The translations under genes were made by a program, and so were the position numbers. The notes under the pieces are model-generated. The model was given only the letters and a program-made list of their open reading frames with translations, searched no databases and had not been told where the DNA came from. Below are positions 1 through 13,000 of a DNA stretch of 64,000 nucleotides, one piece after another. Where the stretch lies: positions 846,195 through 910,194 of the forward strand of contig NW_006768770.1 of the NCBI RefSeq assembly GCF_000204055.1, given 5' to 3'. The stretch is from Melampsora larici-populina 98AG31 (lineage: Eukaryota > Basidiomycota > Pucciniomycetes > Pucciniales > Melampsoraceae). The first letter of the stretch is position 1, and the number at the start of each line of letters is the position of its first letter.

Positions 1-814
1 AAAGAACGACGAGTCAGTGAAATCCTCAACGATAAAAACGTACCTGGCAGGAGTCAAAGCCTGGCATATCTTCCACAATGAAGAATTCCCACACAAGGCT
101 GAACCATTGATCAAACGCCTCATCAAGGCAACAAAGATTGTAGAGGCACGTCACAGGGAGATCGAGAAGAAGCGGCCCCCGATCCTAATCTCAGACCTAG
201 TCCTCCTCGCCAACAAAGGAGACATGTCAAACAAACAAGACATGGTGGCAGCGATCGTAGCGTTGGTCGCATTCTGGGGTACTGCAAGACTCGGAGAGCT
301 CGTGTCAGAAGACCCCAAGAAGTTACTTCCGACCTGGGAGGACGTAGAATGGGGGCCAGATGGATCGTATGTCAGAATAGCTTTGTTGGAAGCAAAAACT
401 GCTAAACCAGGCGAGGTCCAGTACATACACCTACAAGACCAAAAATCCTGCCTAGACCCGGTACGAGCCCTACGAATGCTTTACGACCTGAGACCCCGTC
501 AACCAACCGACCAAATCTTTGCCATGAACCGAGGAGAAGGAAAGGGTTTAGTCTTCAGGAAATGAGGCCTAATTGAGAGATACCGTAAGACGCTGAACAA
601 ACACAGGCATCCGAAGAAAAAACTCCTCTACGGCCACTCCTTCCGGATCGGTGGAGCTTCACTCAGATGGAACCTTGGGGCAACAAGACAGGAGGTGAAA
701 GAAAGTGGCCGGTGGGAATCGGATGCTTACAAAATCTATCTTAGGAAATTCGACGAAAAAGAATTGAGAGAAACGGTGAGACTGCTGAATGAACTGAAAC
801 TTCCACCGATCTGA
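1..814 (+). pseudogene. Tyrosine recombinase of a eukaryotic mobile element, 5' partial, one in-frame stop
   Basis: The frame is open from the window edge, so the true start lies to the left. It runs to TGA 563-565 and continues in the same frame to TGA 812-814. The joined product has the catalytic layout of phage-integrase-type tyrosine recombinases: box I TARLGEL (codons near 283-303), then after the stop HSFRIGG (the H-x-x-R box), GRW, and the likely nucleophile in YKIYLR. Enzymes of this fold cut and rejoin DNA through a phosphotyrosine. In fungi they occur in Crypton and DIRS-type elements. The inner TGA falls between box I and H-x-x-R, so the upstream product alone lacks the active site. 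CGA (Arg) changed to TGA is the simplest explanation. The element type cannot be settled because the left part is missing. Confidence 0.8.
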
Positions 815-1203
815 CAGGAAGAGGAGAAAGAGGTACGAAATCAATAGGGAATCATACACGTAGATCATTTAGAAGATTGTTCACACATGTATTCAAACTT
901 TAAAAAGAGATCGGGAGAAAGTTTAACAGCCAACTCTAAACAGATTACGTAATGCATTACAAAGTGGCTGCAGAACGCAAACTGAACTGTACCAGAGGAA
1001 AGATTGAGAGATCCAAAGACCTGTCTAACAGAACAGGAGGCTAAAACCGCCTGTGGGAAAGGGGTCAAAGGGAGCTGAGCGACTCATCGTGACAAATACT
1101 CACGTGAGGAGAGGTTTGGGGAGTTTCGACTTCTCAGGCTCACGGCTCATACCTCCCGCGAGTGATGGGGTTGAGAAGTCTTCTTCTCAGGCGCTGTCCT
1201 CGT

Positions 1204-1264
1204 CCAAAGGGTAAAAGAAGGGAGTTGGCTGGAACCAACTCCCATACCTTTCTTCTACCTTTGG
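1204..1264. repeat. Imperfect inverted repeat (hairpin)
   Basis: The arm CCAAAGGGTAAAAGAAGGGA (continuing to GTTGG) pairs with a right arm that begins CCAACTCCC and ends TTCTTCTACCTTTGG, around a 6-base loop near 1229-1234. It could be a fold-back remnant of a mobile element. No target duplication is obvious. Confidence 0.6.
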
Positions 1265-1708
1265 GCCCCACCCCAAACCACAAAACATGTAGGATGCTGA
1301 GGCCCTTATGCAGGGTAGGTACTTCTATGTGAAAGGTAGGACAGTCCTAAGAATAAGATCAAGGGAGAAAGAACTCCCTCTTACTTATACAGACATAGTC
1401 CCTAGTATTTCCCAAATACACCTGACTTGTAAACAACCTTACGAATAATGGAAGTACTCAAGTCAACAGAATTCCCTTGCTGATTGACTTGTTTTACACA
1501 GATATCACCCAATTCTAAAATCAAGATATTTTTGGGGTCCTCTTGTTCAAGGATCTTCAAAAATATCCCCAGAAGACCAATTTTCAAAGTTCTTGTTTTC
1601 TTTTTGATTTCTGACGGTCAAGAGTGCACCAAATAAAAATCAGATTGTTTGTTGTAATTACAAATTACCCGGTCTGTGGCTTCTCGCCTCTTAATAGTTC
1701 CCACTATA

Positions 1709-1778
1709 GTCATTTTTATAATTAGTAGATTATCATCTCCCAGCTCTGTATAAACCTTGTTGGGTTATACGTTCTACG
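1709..1778 (-). repeat. Remnant of an LTR end, same family as 25176-25241
   Basis: Read on the minus strand this starts GTAGAACGTATAACCCAAC and continues through ACAGAGCTGG and ATAATCTACTAAT. About 65 bases align with the end of the insertion inside the KDZ gene (25241 to 25176, minus strand). In that copy the sequence sits exactly at an insertion boundary, so it is probably the first bases of an LTR. I could not find the other end of this copy. Confidence 0.55.
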
Positions 1779-2269
1779 GCAGTGGGGATGGTCACGCATG
1801 GTTGTGGATAAGGTTGATGATTTCATAATTAGTGTTATTAGTGTTGCGTACATATCATCAAAAACCAATAAACTCCGTCTATCATGATCTCAATTTGTTG
1901 TTCTCTCATGCATTCAAGATCTGATACTCTTGATCACAGACACGTCAAGCAATACATGCACATAAGTGTTTGATTGCGTTAGCAGCAGTGACGTATTTCC
2001 TCTGCGCATTCATGGCATTCAACTGCCGATGACACTTTTTATGTAACACTGAGGGGACTCTAAACACCACTCAATTCACACAATCTGAGTGGAAACCAAA
2101 GAACATGTGGCAAAGCGTCAAAAGGGCACACTTGTTGTGCAACAATCAGTGTCTCCACAATAAGCAACATAATCTGTGCATACCAAAATGTGAAGCAAGT
2201 GGAGACTACAAGTTTCAAGGACACTAGCAAATTAGGCGGCGGGCGCCGCCATCTGGTGTTCTGTGCAGG

Positions 2270-2480
2270 GTTTCAGGGGCAATACCCAAACCACTCCGAT
2301 ACGCTATGGAATTTGGACCATTTTCATATTGTATCGGAGTGGGCGCTATGAATCGCTCCGCTCAAGATCGCTATTTCTAAAGAAAAAAAACCTTGCAATG
2401 TTTCGGAGCGAAGAAATTGCTATTTTTTGCTCTATAGCGCGCTATATAGCGCATTTTCGCGCTGATGATGTACAAGCAAA
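2270..2480 (+). repeat. Short GC-box repeat, copy 1
   Basis: It begins GGGGCAATACCCAAACCACT and ends in alternating CTATAGCGC/GCTATATAGCGC motifs. An inverted relative lies at 3493-3678. The two share CAATACCCAAACCRCTCCG at one end and GCTATATAGCG at the other, so both look like copies of one small repeat family, possibly MITE-like. Confidence 0.6.
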
Positions 2481-2500
2481 GAAAAAAAAATATTTCAAAT

Positions 2501-3313
2501 CTATGTGTACGTGACCAATCCTATAGGGCAGGGACAGGTGGAAGAGTAGATATAGTGTCTTAGAAAAGGAAAAGCATGAGAAAAAAGAAAAACATGTGTA
2601 ATAAAAAAACTCAAGATGTGACTTGATGATGATGATGAGCAGGATGAGTTGAGTAAATCAAAAACATCTTGATAAAGTTCCATCACCTTTTCTCTTCCAG
2701 GATGATTCTTTGACTAAAGATGTAGATCCAAAACATTCCAAAAACAGCCAGTCAAGATGATAATATCATGTGATTACAAGATCAAATCCTTTACCAATCT
2801 TGTACAAAGTAAATCATCTTGAGTAGAAGCCAGAGTTTGTCGAAGTTTAATCCTACATTGCACCAATTCCCCCCAATCGATCGAATCCGACGGAGAACTT
2901 TGACAAGAGAGTTCATTCAAGACTTCTCCTTCGATCTCACCACACCGTTGGATTAGAATCCAATCGATAAGCTAACCCGAAAATCAAAAGAGAGACAATC
3001 AAGAAAGGTAAATATGAAGAAGTGATTTTGTAGTTAGTTGAAAGAAATAAAAAAAACAACCAAATACCTCAGATGGTAAACTTTTGGATAATGGATTAGA
3101 CATTGAAGATTGATGATCGATGTCATTTACTTTTGATTGAAACTTTCCCTTTTGTTTTTCTTTTGAGAGCCCATTCCAAGCCTTCAAAATCGATCTCCTT
3201 AGTCGTTGGATGTGAGCTGAAGTGGAAAGTAGGCTGTCTTTGAACAATGCCCGCCAGTTAGCCTGTAGCACAAATTTGAGATAATCTTTCTTGCAGAATT
3301 TGGTTTGGTTCAA
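2501..3313 (-). pseudogene. Three-exon gene fragment of unknown function
   Basis: Three minus-strand exons splice in phase 0: about 3313-3068 (TSAHIQRLRRSILKAWNGLS), 2971-2795 (LIDWILIQRCGEIEGEVLNE), and 2713-2501, which starts SKNHPGREKVMELYQDVFD. The introns begin GTATTTGG and GTAAAGG and end in TTAG or TTTAG. The middle exon is exactly 59 codons. No ATG opens the first exon, so the 5' part is missing or lies upstream. The end runs through a TCA repeat coding for serine and then a hydrophobic tail, so the true C terminus is doubtful. I do not recognise the family. The fragment sits between the two inverted repeats at 2270 and 3678, which suggests capture or fragmentation by a mobile element. 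Confidence 0.5.
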
Positions 3314-3492
3314 GCTTGTAAAGACTTTGAGCTACAATCGTTAGTTGTTCTCCGATCATACACAGATCACCTGACTGTTTTGTATGCATTAGTCTTGAAA
3401 AGCAACAGTCAGTTTCCAGAACTCAGGATGAAATTCATATGAAAAGGTAAACAACAGACAATTAGCCATTCCGGATGTTCATTGTGGTTGGT

Positions 3493-3678
3493 GTCCGCTA
3501 TATAGCGGAGAGCCCAAGGCCCCTATCCATTTCGCAGCGGTCAATCTGCTACGGAAAAATCCGGCTCGTGAGTTCGGTGCGCGGGCACCGCTATAGACCA
3601 CGGAGGCTATAGCGGGTGCCAAAACCGCTCCGAAACCACTATTTTGAGCGGAGCGGTTTGGGTATTGTCAGGGGCTCT
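3493..3678 (-). repeat. Short GC-box repeat, copy 2 (inverted)
   Basis: On the minus strand it runs from CCTGACAATACCCAAACCGC to GCTATATAGCGGACACC, matching both ends of copy 1. The interior carries several CTATAGCGG motifs but has diverged. Confidence 0.6.
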
Positions 3679-3699
3679 CATACATACATATGAAAAGCC

Positions 3700-6180
3700 A
3701 TAAACGTCACCAAATTTCAGTCTATACATACAAATTTGCCAGGACTGTGTAAAATCTAACATCCCATGTTCATTGGTAAATCATCTGCATCAATGCCCAC
3801 TTTGATCCAATCAAACCATTTTGGAATGGAGTCAAGTGAATGTTCTTTGGTGACCAAAAATTTTCAAAAAAACTGATCAAACAGAATCAAGTTGTGCATT
3901 AGTCTTGGTTTCAAAACTGGCCAGCAAGGTATAAGGGAAGAAAATCGATCCATGGAATGTGGGTCAAACAACTTCCTATTGTTTTTCATAGATATGAAGT
4001 TGAGATCAGCTTTGTGAACACACATGAACCTAGAGGATTTTCAGACTGACTTGAAAGTGACTGCAAGATGAAGGAGCCTCAGTTTGGCCACAAAGTCCTT
4101 TCTGGAAAGTAATTTAATCTGCATCTGAAACCTCATTTGCCTCTTTATTCCAAAGTAACCCCAAAAGCAATTTACAATTGGTTTCTGAAAGGAAAAAACC
4201 TTGATATCAAACTTGGTCCAAACATGTCCTATTGTGTTCATTTGATCACATAACTCTTTCTTTACTATCTTGTTTCTGGGGGCAGAAGGAGTAGAAGAGC
4301 TGTCTTCCTCATCTTCCTCATCTTCAATCTTTGATTCCTCATCATGTTTCTCATCATTGGCTCTCTCTTTTGCTTTTGATTATTCATCTCCCTCAATTGG
4401 ATTTGTTCTGCTACAAATGATGGTTATTGGGAATTCAGTCTTTGAGAAAAAAAGTGTATTGAAGAGTAATTAATCAAACCTTTTTCATTCCAAACATGGA
4501 CTGAAGTGGTTGTAGAGATCTCAGATTGACTTGAGATCAGGTAGTGTGTTTTATCAATCTATAAATACTGTGTCACATCATCCTTGTCTTCCCTATACAA
4601 AAAAGTACCAGGAATTGATAATGCTTCACAATCAACTTTCTTCCAAAAGGTTCCAACACTAAGAATATTTCAAGAGAACTAAAACAATATTAAAAATATA
4701 GAAGAGCTTTTTAATAGAGGAGGTTAATGATGGGTAGGAATTTGATTGACCTTCTGCAGTCTACTAAAAAGATACAACCGCTAATAATCTGTGCACTCAT
4801 AGACTAAGAAGGTATTTTCAACTGGAGATGGAACAATAAAGAACACTCTTTAAATGTGATTCACACTTGGAAATTTCCCAATATCAAACTTTAACACTGG
4901 CAATAAAATAATGACACTGCCCTTATAAGGGTTAACACTTTAAATTGAGATCACACTTCTAAGAAAACACTAACACACTAATAAACAGACAAAAACTTTG
5001 AAACACACAAGCACGCACACAGCCACACCAATAGATGAATCAAAAGAAGAAAAAAGAAATCCCAACAATCCTGCTCTTTATACCCTTTCAACTTCACCTC
5101 CTAACCAATTCCTTTGTTATTTCCAACTCCTATCATGTTACATCAGCAGTCCTTTAAATTTGGCTTTTCAAATCAAATATGATGTAAGTGTCTCCTTTCT
5201 TCTCCCATTCTCATTTGATTTTGTATTTTTAAACTGGTTTGATCAAGTTGTTTTGGCTAATTTAATTTTCTAACTTGACTCTTTTACTAATTTAGATCAA
5301 TCAGTTTGATTTTCCAATTTTGATTCTTTCTTTATCTGATTCCTTTTTTTGATTTTCAGGTTTATTGATTTGTGTCAAATGATTTGATTTTAAAGTGAAA
5401 TCATCTTTGCTGTTGGATTGCGTCCGATCGATTGATTTGATTTCAAATCGTAAGTTTTCTTCTTTCCTTCTCATTTTCTTATTTTGATTGTTTGGTTGAC
5501 TAATTGTTCTTCTCGATTTGATTTATCTATTTGAGTCTATTAAAAATGATTTTGTTTTATTTTACTTTATTTCATTTCGACGTTTTCTCTTCTCTTTCTA
5601 GATTGATCCATTCAATCTTGACTGACTTCAAATTTCTAAAATCAAGCTATTTCAATTTACTCGATTTTGTCCTCCTTGTTTTGATCTACACTTCCAGCAT
5701 TAAAGAGGTTCCCAGATGGGAATATGGGTCCTAGTGATCAGATTCCCATTCTGCTACTGTTACACAGTTCCATGAATATTGCCTGAGTAGCCATTGTGAT
5801 ATATGTAGTCAATATTTTGAAATGTGTGTCTCAATCTGAACAAAGTTACAGCATGTATTACACATGATTTTCTTATCTAGATGAGCAGATAACTGAGCGG
5901 ACCTGTATGTAGCTGATAGCTAAGGATTTACTCAGATGTTTGCACATATGTAGTGTATGCTTTATGGCTCAGATGTGCAGTGCGAGATGATGTGATGCTC
6001 CATTCTTCTCTCAATGATATTCCCAGCCTAGGTCATGTTCCGACCAGGGAACCTATTTAATGCTGGCAGTGCTATTGATTGAACTCTATCTTAAAAAACT
6101 CAATTGATTTCGATTTTGTTGGTTTAAATTGTTCTCCTAAACTCGATTGACTGAACTTTTGACCGACTTTAATTCATGAT
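3700..6180. other. No supported gene; AT-rich accessory DNA
   Basis: Only short open frames occur. The run from 4990 to 5740 has a CT-rich leader look, with possible small introns (for example GTAAGTGTCTCC at about 5183), as seen in 5' ends of rust genes. No conserved coding exon follows in the same orientation. It may be a captured or orphaned 5' end. Confidence 0.4.
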
Positions 6181-6221
6181 TGTAAGTTGTTTCTAATGTC
6201 TTTTTTCTTTACATATTACTA

Positions 6222-7320
<1,099 letters not shown>

Positions 7321-7329
7321 ATGTTTTCT

Positions 7330-8060
7330 TCTTCTTTATCTGAATTTAGATTTGATTCTGATTGACTTTGGATTGGTTTTTAACTCGTGATGAACATCTT
7401 CTGGGACTTGATTGGGTTTGATTTGGTGGATTACAGTGGTTTGACAGGCCATTAAGAGAGGTGGGGTCGGGAACAGCTGAGCCTAAGAGGGTTGGAGTCT
7501 TAGGTGTACCGCTTGTTAAGGGCTTAAGGGGTTTTATCCACTTTTGCAGAGAAACTGGGTTGTGCCTTTAGATTTATGATTCATCAAGCAAGCCCACAAC
7601 AAGCTTCTGCACAATACAAGAATTGAGTTCAGTTGAAACCCGACCTGATACAACTCTGCAGAAGGTGATGCAAGGGAATACAGCATCTTCATCTATGATG
7701 CAATGATTGGTGAGAAACTCTCCGGTAGTCTTCAACAAATATATAAGGCCAACTGGTATGCTGATGATTTGTTTCCCATCCAATCATTTTACTGAAGTGT
7801 TTGTCTAAACCACAAACTTGCCTGGGTATGTTTCCCAACAATTTACATCAGCCAATTGTATAATTTCCTTGAAGACATGAACCAAGCTCATACTTTATGG
7901 TACCTTACTTTACCATTTTTATGGGCCTAGATACTATCAATTTCACTGAATCCCAACTAAAAGCTGTGGCTTTAGCATATCAGTGAGTTCTGAAGTATAT
8001 TACCAAATCTTCTTCACAATTTCCCAAATCTAAAACTTGGTCACCAAATTAGACATCATC
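7330..8060. other. No supported gene
   Basis: This stretch separates the RPC1 fragment from the small secreted-protein candidate. The minus-strand frame at 7574-7783 has no recognisable features. Nothing here is convincing. Confidence 0.4.
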
Positions 8061-8267
8061 ATGAAGCTCAGTATTGGCACAGCAATCCTTATGGCATTCA
8101 TATCAAATCAAGCTTTTGGCTTAATGACTCACAGTGTCAAGAGCAAAAGAGCCATGAGACCGGCTGACAAAGCTTTGGTCAAATCCATTGACATTGCGGA
8201 GGAATTTCGTTGTCCAACGTGTCGCGGGAAAGATAAATGTTCATGTGACCGCCCCAAATCTACTTGA
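8061..8267 (+). CDS. Small secreted cysteine-containing protein candidate
   Basis: The first ATG gives 68 residues. Residues 1-20 (MKLSIGTAILMAFISNQAFG) have the short basic start, hydrophobic core and small residues of a signal peptide, with likely cleavage after AFG. The mature part is about 48 residues, basic in the middle, and ends with a compact cluster CPTCRGKDKCSC (spacing C-x2-C-x5-C-x-C), which could form two disulfides or bind zinc. Size, signal and cysteine content fit the loose definition of a rust candidate effector, but I know no family for it. An open frame this short could be chance, and no promoter or intron evidence supports it. It lies in repeat-rich DNA, where rust effectors are often found. 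Confidence 0.4.
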   Translation: MKLSIGTAILMAFISNQAFGLMTHSVKSKRAMRPADKALVKSIDIAEEFRCPTCRGKDKCSCDRPKST

Positions 8268-9865
8268 TATTGTACCACCTCATTGGTGGTGTGAAAGTGT
8301 AAATTGCCAAGATTCAAATGGAGTTCTATTTTTGGTGATTGTTGATGTGTGTGTCCGGTTGTTCAGAAAGACAGCATTCTTTACTGATTTCAACCTCCAT
8401 GTTTTATGCAAAACATTCAGATGTCAAATGTTTTTGAGAGGATTAATAATTCAAATCTTCACTTGATAAGTGTTATTTATGCTAAGTGTAAGACTTGCCA
8501 TTGGATCTGTGACTAGTCGTGAGGCTTACAAGCTAAGGGTGAAAACCAGTGTGTTTATTTTCTCCTTTGTGGGAAGCCTGTTGATCTTTGGCGTTCATTC
8601 CTTACAAGAAGAGAGAACAGTGAGGGTGTTGGGATTGAGTCCCTTCAAACCTATGGGCGGGTGGGGTTTGTCAAAACTTGTGGGTTCAAAAAAGAGAACC
8701 TCACACTTCTAGTGAGGAAAAGACAAACTGCAAGATGCTAAAAATCTCTGAGAAAGAGTGACAGGACTAGAAGTGCTTCTTAGAGAAGCAAAGGTGATAG
8801 GGGAGAGGGAACAAGCTGATGTATTATTCAGACTTTCTCACAAGAGAGAAACAACTCATTTTGGTTATGTCATAACCTCAACCTTTCCTCTGCGCATTTT
8901 GTGCCTGATCTCAGCAAGCACAGTACCTTCCGGTTGCTAAACATCTACCTGTTAGCTGCCCACTTCTTAGGGGGGTTCACGCGAGCCCTTTCTCATAAGC
9001 ATGAGCATCTCAGGTCTCTTTCAACATGGACAAGGATTATTCCTTGTTTCTTGTCAAAAACCAAGCAGAAACGTGATTGGGAGATTTGCTTTGATAAGCA
9101 CTAGCACATCAGCGGCTTCTGCCGTGACCAAAGTTTTGAATTGATAAGGATGCGGAAAAACCTCTTGCAATCACACTAATAATTAACCCTCTCACTTTTA
9201 ATATGTCTACCCCTATCAATATTTTTACTCTACTTCAGTGAACAAATATACTTTGATTCCACCTAACATACAACATATTCACTCATAATCAAAATGACAA
9301 CTTGAGATCTGACCAGATCATTTGCAACTAATTTAGATATAAGCTGTAAAATATTTACTCAATGAACCAAGGAAACAGTAAACTTTCATTGCCTCTATTA
9401 TAAGCATTGAGTCTTGAAAACTCTTGTTCAATTACATTTTTTCTTGTTATCAATTTTATCTTCTCAGCAAAGACAGTTTGTTTCCAAGAGTTTGAAAGTA
9501 TACGGACGTACCAAAATATCTGTGTATGACCATTCATTCTTGAAGTGAAATTTGATTCTGTGGCTTTGAAAGCCTTTGACCAAGTCTTGATCTTACACTA
9601 CAGTACTGTTGAGGAAAATAAAAACAATATGTTTGAATCCAACAGTTTTCTCAAAAGATCCAACAGCATGGATGTCCAACATCATACACCAATAATCTCT
9701 TGAACTCAAATAACATGTGACTAAAACCTGAATGTTCTTGAACATGTTCAATTGCAGCCACCTGAGGGTCAAACTAAGGCAGCCTGCCTGAACAGATCAT
9801 ATAACCCTAAGCCAAGGAAAGATTTGATGACAGATTCCCCCTGGAAGAGAATTAGGGATGCATTA
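8268..9865. other. No supported gene
   Basis: Only short overlapping frames without domains occur. I see no tRNA, rRNA or clear repeat structure until the element at 9866. Confidence 0.4.
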
Positions 9866-10025
9866 GGGGCTCTCAAACCTGACCTGGTTTCAAAAAACCC
9901 AGTTGACCCAGTTGACTTTTTGGCTGGGAGCTGTCAATAAATGTCAAATTTATATACAAAGTTACTGCCAAAAAGTCAACTGGGTCAACTGGGTTTTTGA
10001 AAACCGGGTCAGGTTTGAGAGCCTC
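9866..10025. mobile_element. 160 bp MITE with 57 bp terminal inverted repeats, TA-flanked
   Basis: The left arm starts GGGGCTCTCAAACCTGACC and runs to about 9924. The right arm (9967-10025) is its near-perfect reverse complement, leaving a 42-base loop. TA lies on both sides (9864-9865 and 10026-10027), as expected for the Tc1/mariner target site. There is no coding capacity. The TIR start resembles those of the elements at 39350 and 40064. Confidence 0.85.
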
Positions 10026-10027
10026 TA

Positions 10028-13000
10028 TTCTACAAAAATATATTCAACTGAGTCCTTAAAGATCAAGATTATTTGATCTAGTGGTTCAAAATTATCAATT
10101 GGTAGATACTTTAGATATTTTGGATTTCTACCTTGACATTAACAAAAATGGGTAATTGCCCCAAGATTGCCTGGGTCACACATAATAAGAGATGTTCTAG
10201 GTAAGATGGCAATCCAGGCTGTAGATTTAGGTGCTTTAAGTGACCAAAATTAAGTGAAAATGACCGCAGCTTTGCCGTCACATTGAGTAAATCTTTTCCT
10301 TAGAGTGGTTGACATCAATTGTGGATGGGCTTCCTATAATAATCAACTTATCCAGTTTATGAACTTGCTTCACAGCATCTATCATACCCGGTGAGAAACC
10401 AACTGCTCCATAGAGATTGAACTTTAAATCAGTTAAAGTATCACTACATAGTTTGTGTTATGAGCCACAGGTTACAAGGCTTTGCTCTATATGCTTATAC
10501 TGTGTTGGACTCTAGTTATCCTCTCACTCGAGTAGAACTGCAGTTCCTCACGTAGCAATCTATTACCTAACCTGAAGGACCTTTGAGCTCTGTCTCTTGC
10601 ATCTCTTCACGCCAGCTCCTATCATATTGCTACGTCTATCATTCGAGATCCAAGAGAAGACAATTACATCAAGAAGTCAAAGTTCAGAAAAGAAGATTTT
10701 TAAAAAATTAAAGAATTAAAATTACAGCTATTCTAGAAATTAATGTCATCTTCGACAATTTTTTTGCTTTTTCCCCCCCAAATACAGCTGACGTGCAGCG
10801 CAGCGAACCTTACACACCGTGGATTGGGTCAACCCCGAACCCCGTCCCTGATTCCAGATAGAGATCCTCCCTCCAATTTGGTGCTTGCCACGTCGACGAT
10901 TTTCACACCCAATCCAATTCCACCAATCAAGTGATCATGATCGATTGCTGTTCACTCTTGACTTAATTACCAACTTATCAACTTCAATCCACATACACCT
11001 CTGTAAGTTTACATCTCTTTCATTTCTTCAGAACGTTTGATTTGAATAAATGACTGAGATTTTGAGTTTTCTTTTTTATATAGGATCGATCGATGTCAGG
11101 AACCAGAGTAGAATCTACTGGACTTGGAATTAAATGCAGAGGTAAATAATGAATCAAAGATAAATCATCACCATGGAGAAATGGAAATTAAGGAGTATCC
11201 ATTAGTAAGTTATCATGAATTTCTTTTAAAAAATGTCATCATCATATTGAATTATGATTCTTATGTGTTTGTAAACCTCTTTTTCTTTGAAATTCTAGTC
11301 GCTGGTGTACTTGCTTAATTACAAGTACATCCATCTGGAGCCGAATATATAATTATCGATTCAACAAATCCAATCCAATTGAAATCAATCTCATTGATCA
11401 CATCATCAAAATGATATGGAGGTGCTATTGAATACTTGACTGACACATTTTGATTACTTGACTGATGTTTGATATGGTCACTCTTTGGTATGTGAAGCCA
11501 TCCTGAACCAGAGAGTTTACTTCGGGATTGATGAAAGAGGAATCACAATTGAATATCTTGAATATATATGAATGTTCTGAGGTCATGAGTGTTCAATTTC
11601 TTAAATGGGTTATTTACAATTAGACAATATAGCCATTTGGAAGACTTTTCATGATTGATTTGTGTTTTACTCAGTTCTTAAATAAATTATTATCAATATT
11701 ATGCTGTATCTTTTTCTCATCTATTCACACTTTCAATCTCATTTGTCTCATACTGATTAGATTATTTCCTAATTATGTACTCTTCTCTTCATCATATTTC
11801 CTAAAATTGAATCATATATTGGGGATACAGCCCCAGGAATGCACCTACATGACCTAAAGGTGTCTTTGAAGCCTTGAAATGTAGATGCGGACCTGGTCAA
11901 CAAGATCTTAAGCTCAACTAAGCCTCCCGCTGCTTGTCACACACTACAATGCGGGGCAAGGGACTTACTACATATTAGACAACAAAGCACACTTTTGCGT
12001 GTGAGGGGAATTGAGTTTGGGTGGTGGGTTTTTGGTTTTCTCTTATTTTTCAATCTTATCAAACTTGAAAATCAAGAACAAAGAAGCTATTTCTTTAACA
12101 CAATTTTAATCTTCTTTTTTCCTTACATTGGATTTGTAATGTTTTTCATGTGGATATATCCCAAAGTGAGTGTATAGAAAAGGGAAAGAATATGCATGCA
12201 TGCATTTTTAACTTGATTTGCTCGCTCAAGAGATTCCAAATTTTGCTGATTCTGTTCCAAGTTTTTTTAAGATCTTTGATTTTTAACTGATCAAACAAAT
12301 AAGTGTAATTAAATATATTCAATTACACAAGAACAATCAATTTTTTTGAAATACTTCCATACCAAAATAACAGAGAGATATGAAAAGAGATGCTATGAAG
12401 AAAAAACCCCAAGACAATTATAGTTTCACAGACATGTTTTGATATCATTAACATCAGGCCCGATATGTTGATCCATTCCCAAAACGCTCGACATTGATTC
12501 GGTCCCAAAGCTCCAACTACACTATGTAAAACACCAACATTATGATCTAAACAACTATTTTCTCAAATTTCTAGAACAGCTGTAAAAGAAAATCAGGTGA
12601 GGGGGAATTGTGACTCTGAGATAGGATAGACTTACAAGCATGGCTAAGGGGGTAGGTAAGGGTCAAAAAAGGGTTTGAACCAGGTTTTGCCCAAATTTTG
12701 TCCAGTTTTGGGCGAACTGGGTTTGCTCTTAACTTGTATGATCTTTTGTTCTCAGTGGGTCAAACAAACAAAGACAACATGGGACTAGAATCACAAAAAC
12801 AAAAATTAATTGAACCAGTTGAAGGGGAAAAAAGAGCAAGAGAGAAAAATAAAATGAAAGCAATCAAAACAAAGTCACATTGCGCTCATGGAAAGAAAAC
12901 CAGATAGGTTGAATCAAAGAACAAAGACATAGACAGCGAGCGTCCTTGAATAACAAAGTAGGTATTGATCAGGTTGTGGGTTGGATTACCTATATAAAAA

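Larger units (their letters stand above)
815..2260. other. Non-coding accessory DNA
   Basis: I see no supported gene here. The stretch holds the inverted repeat at 1204-1264 and the LTR-end remnant at 1709-1778. The short open frames have no recognisable domains and look like chance. Confidence 0.5.
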
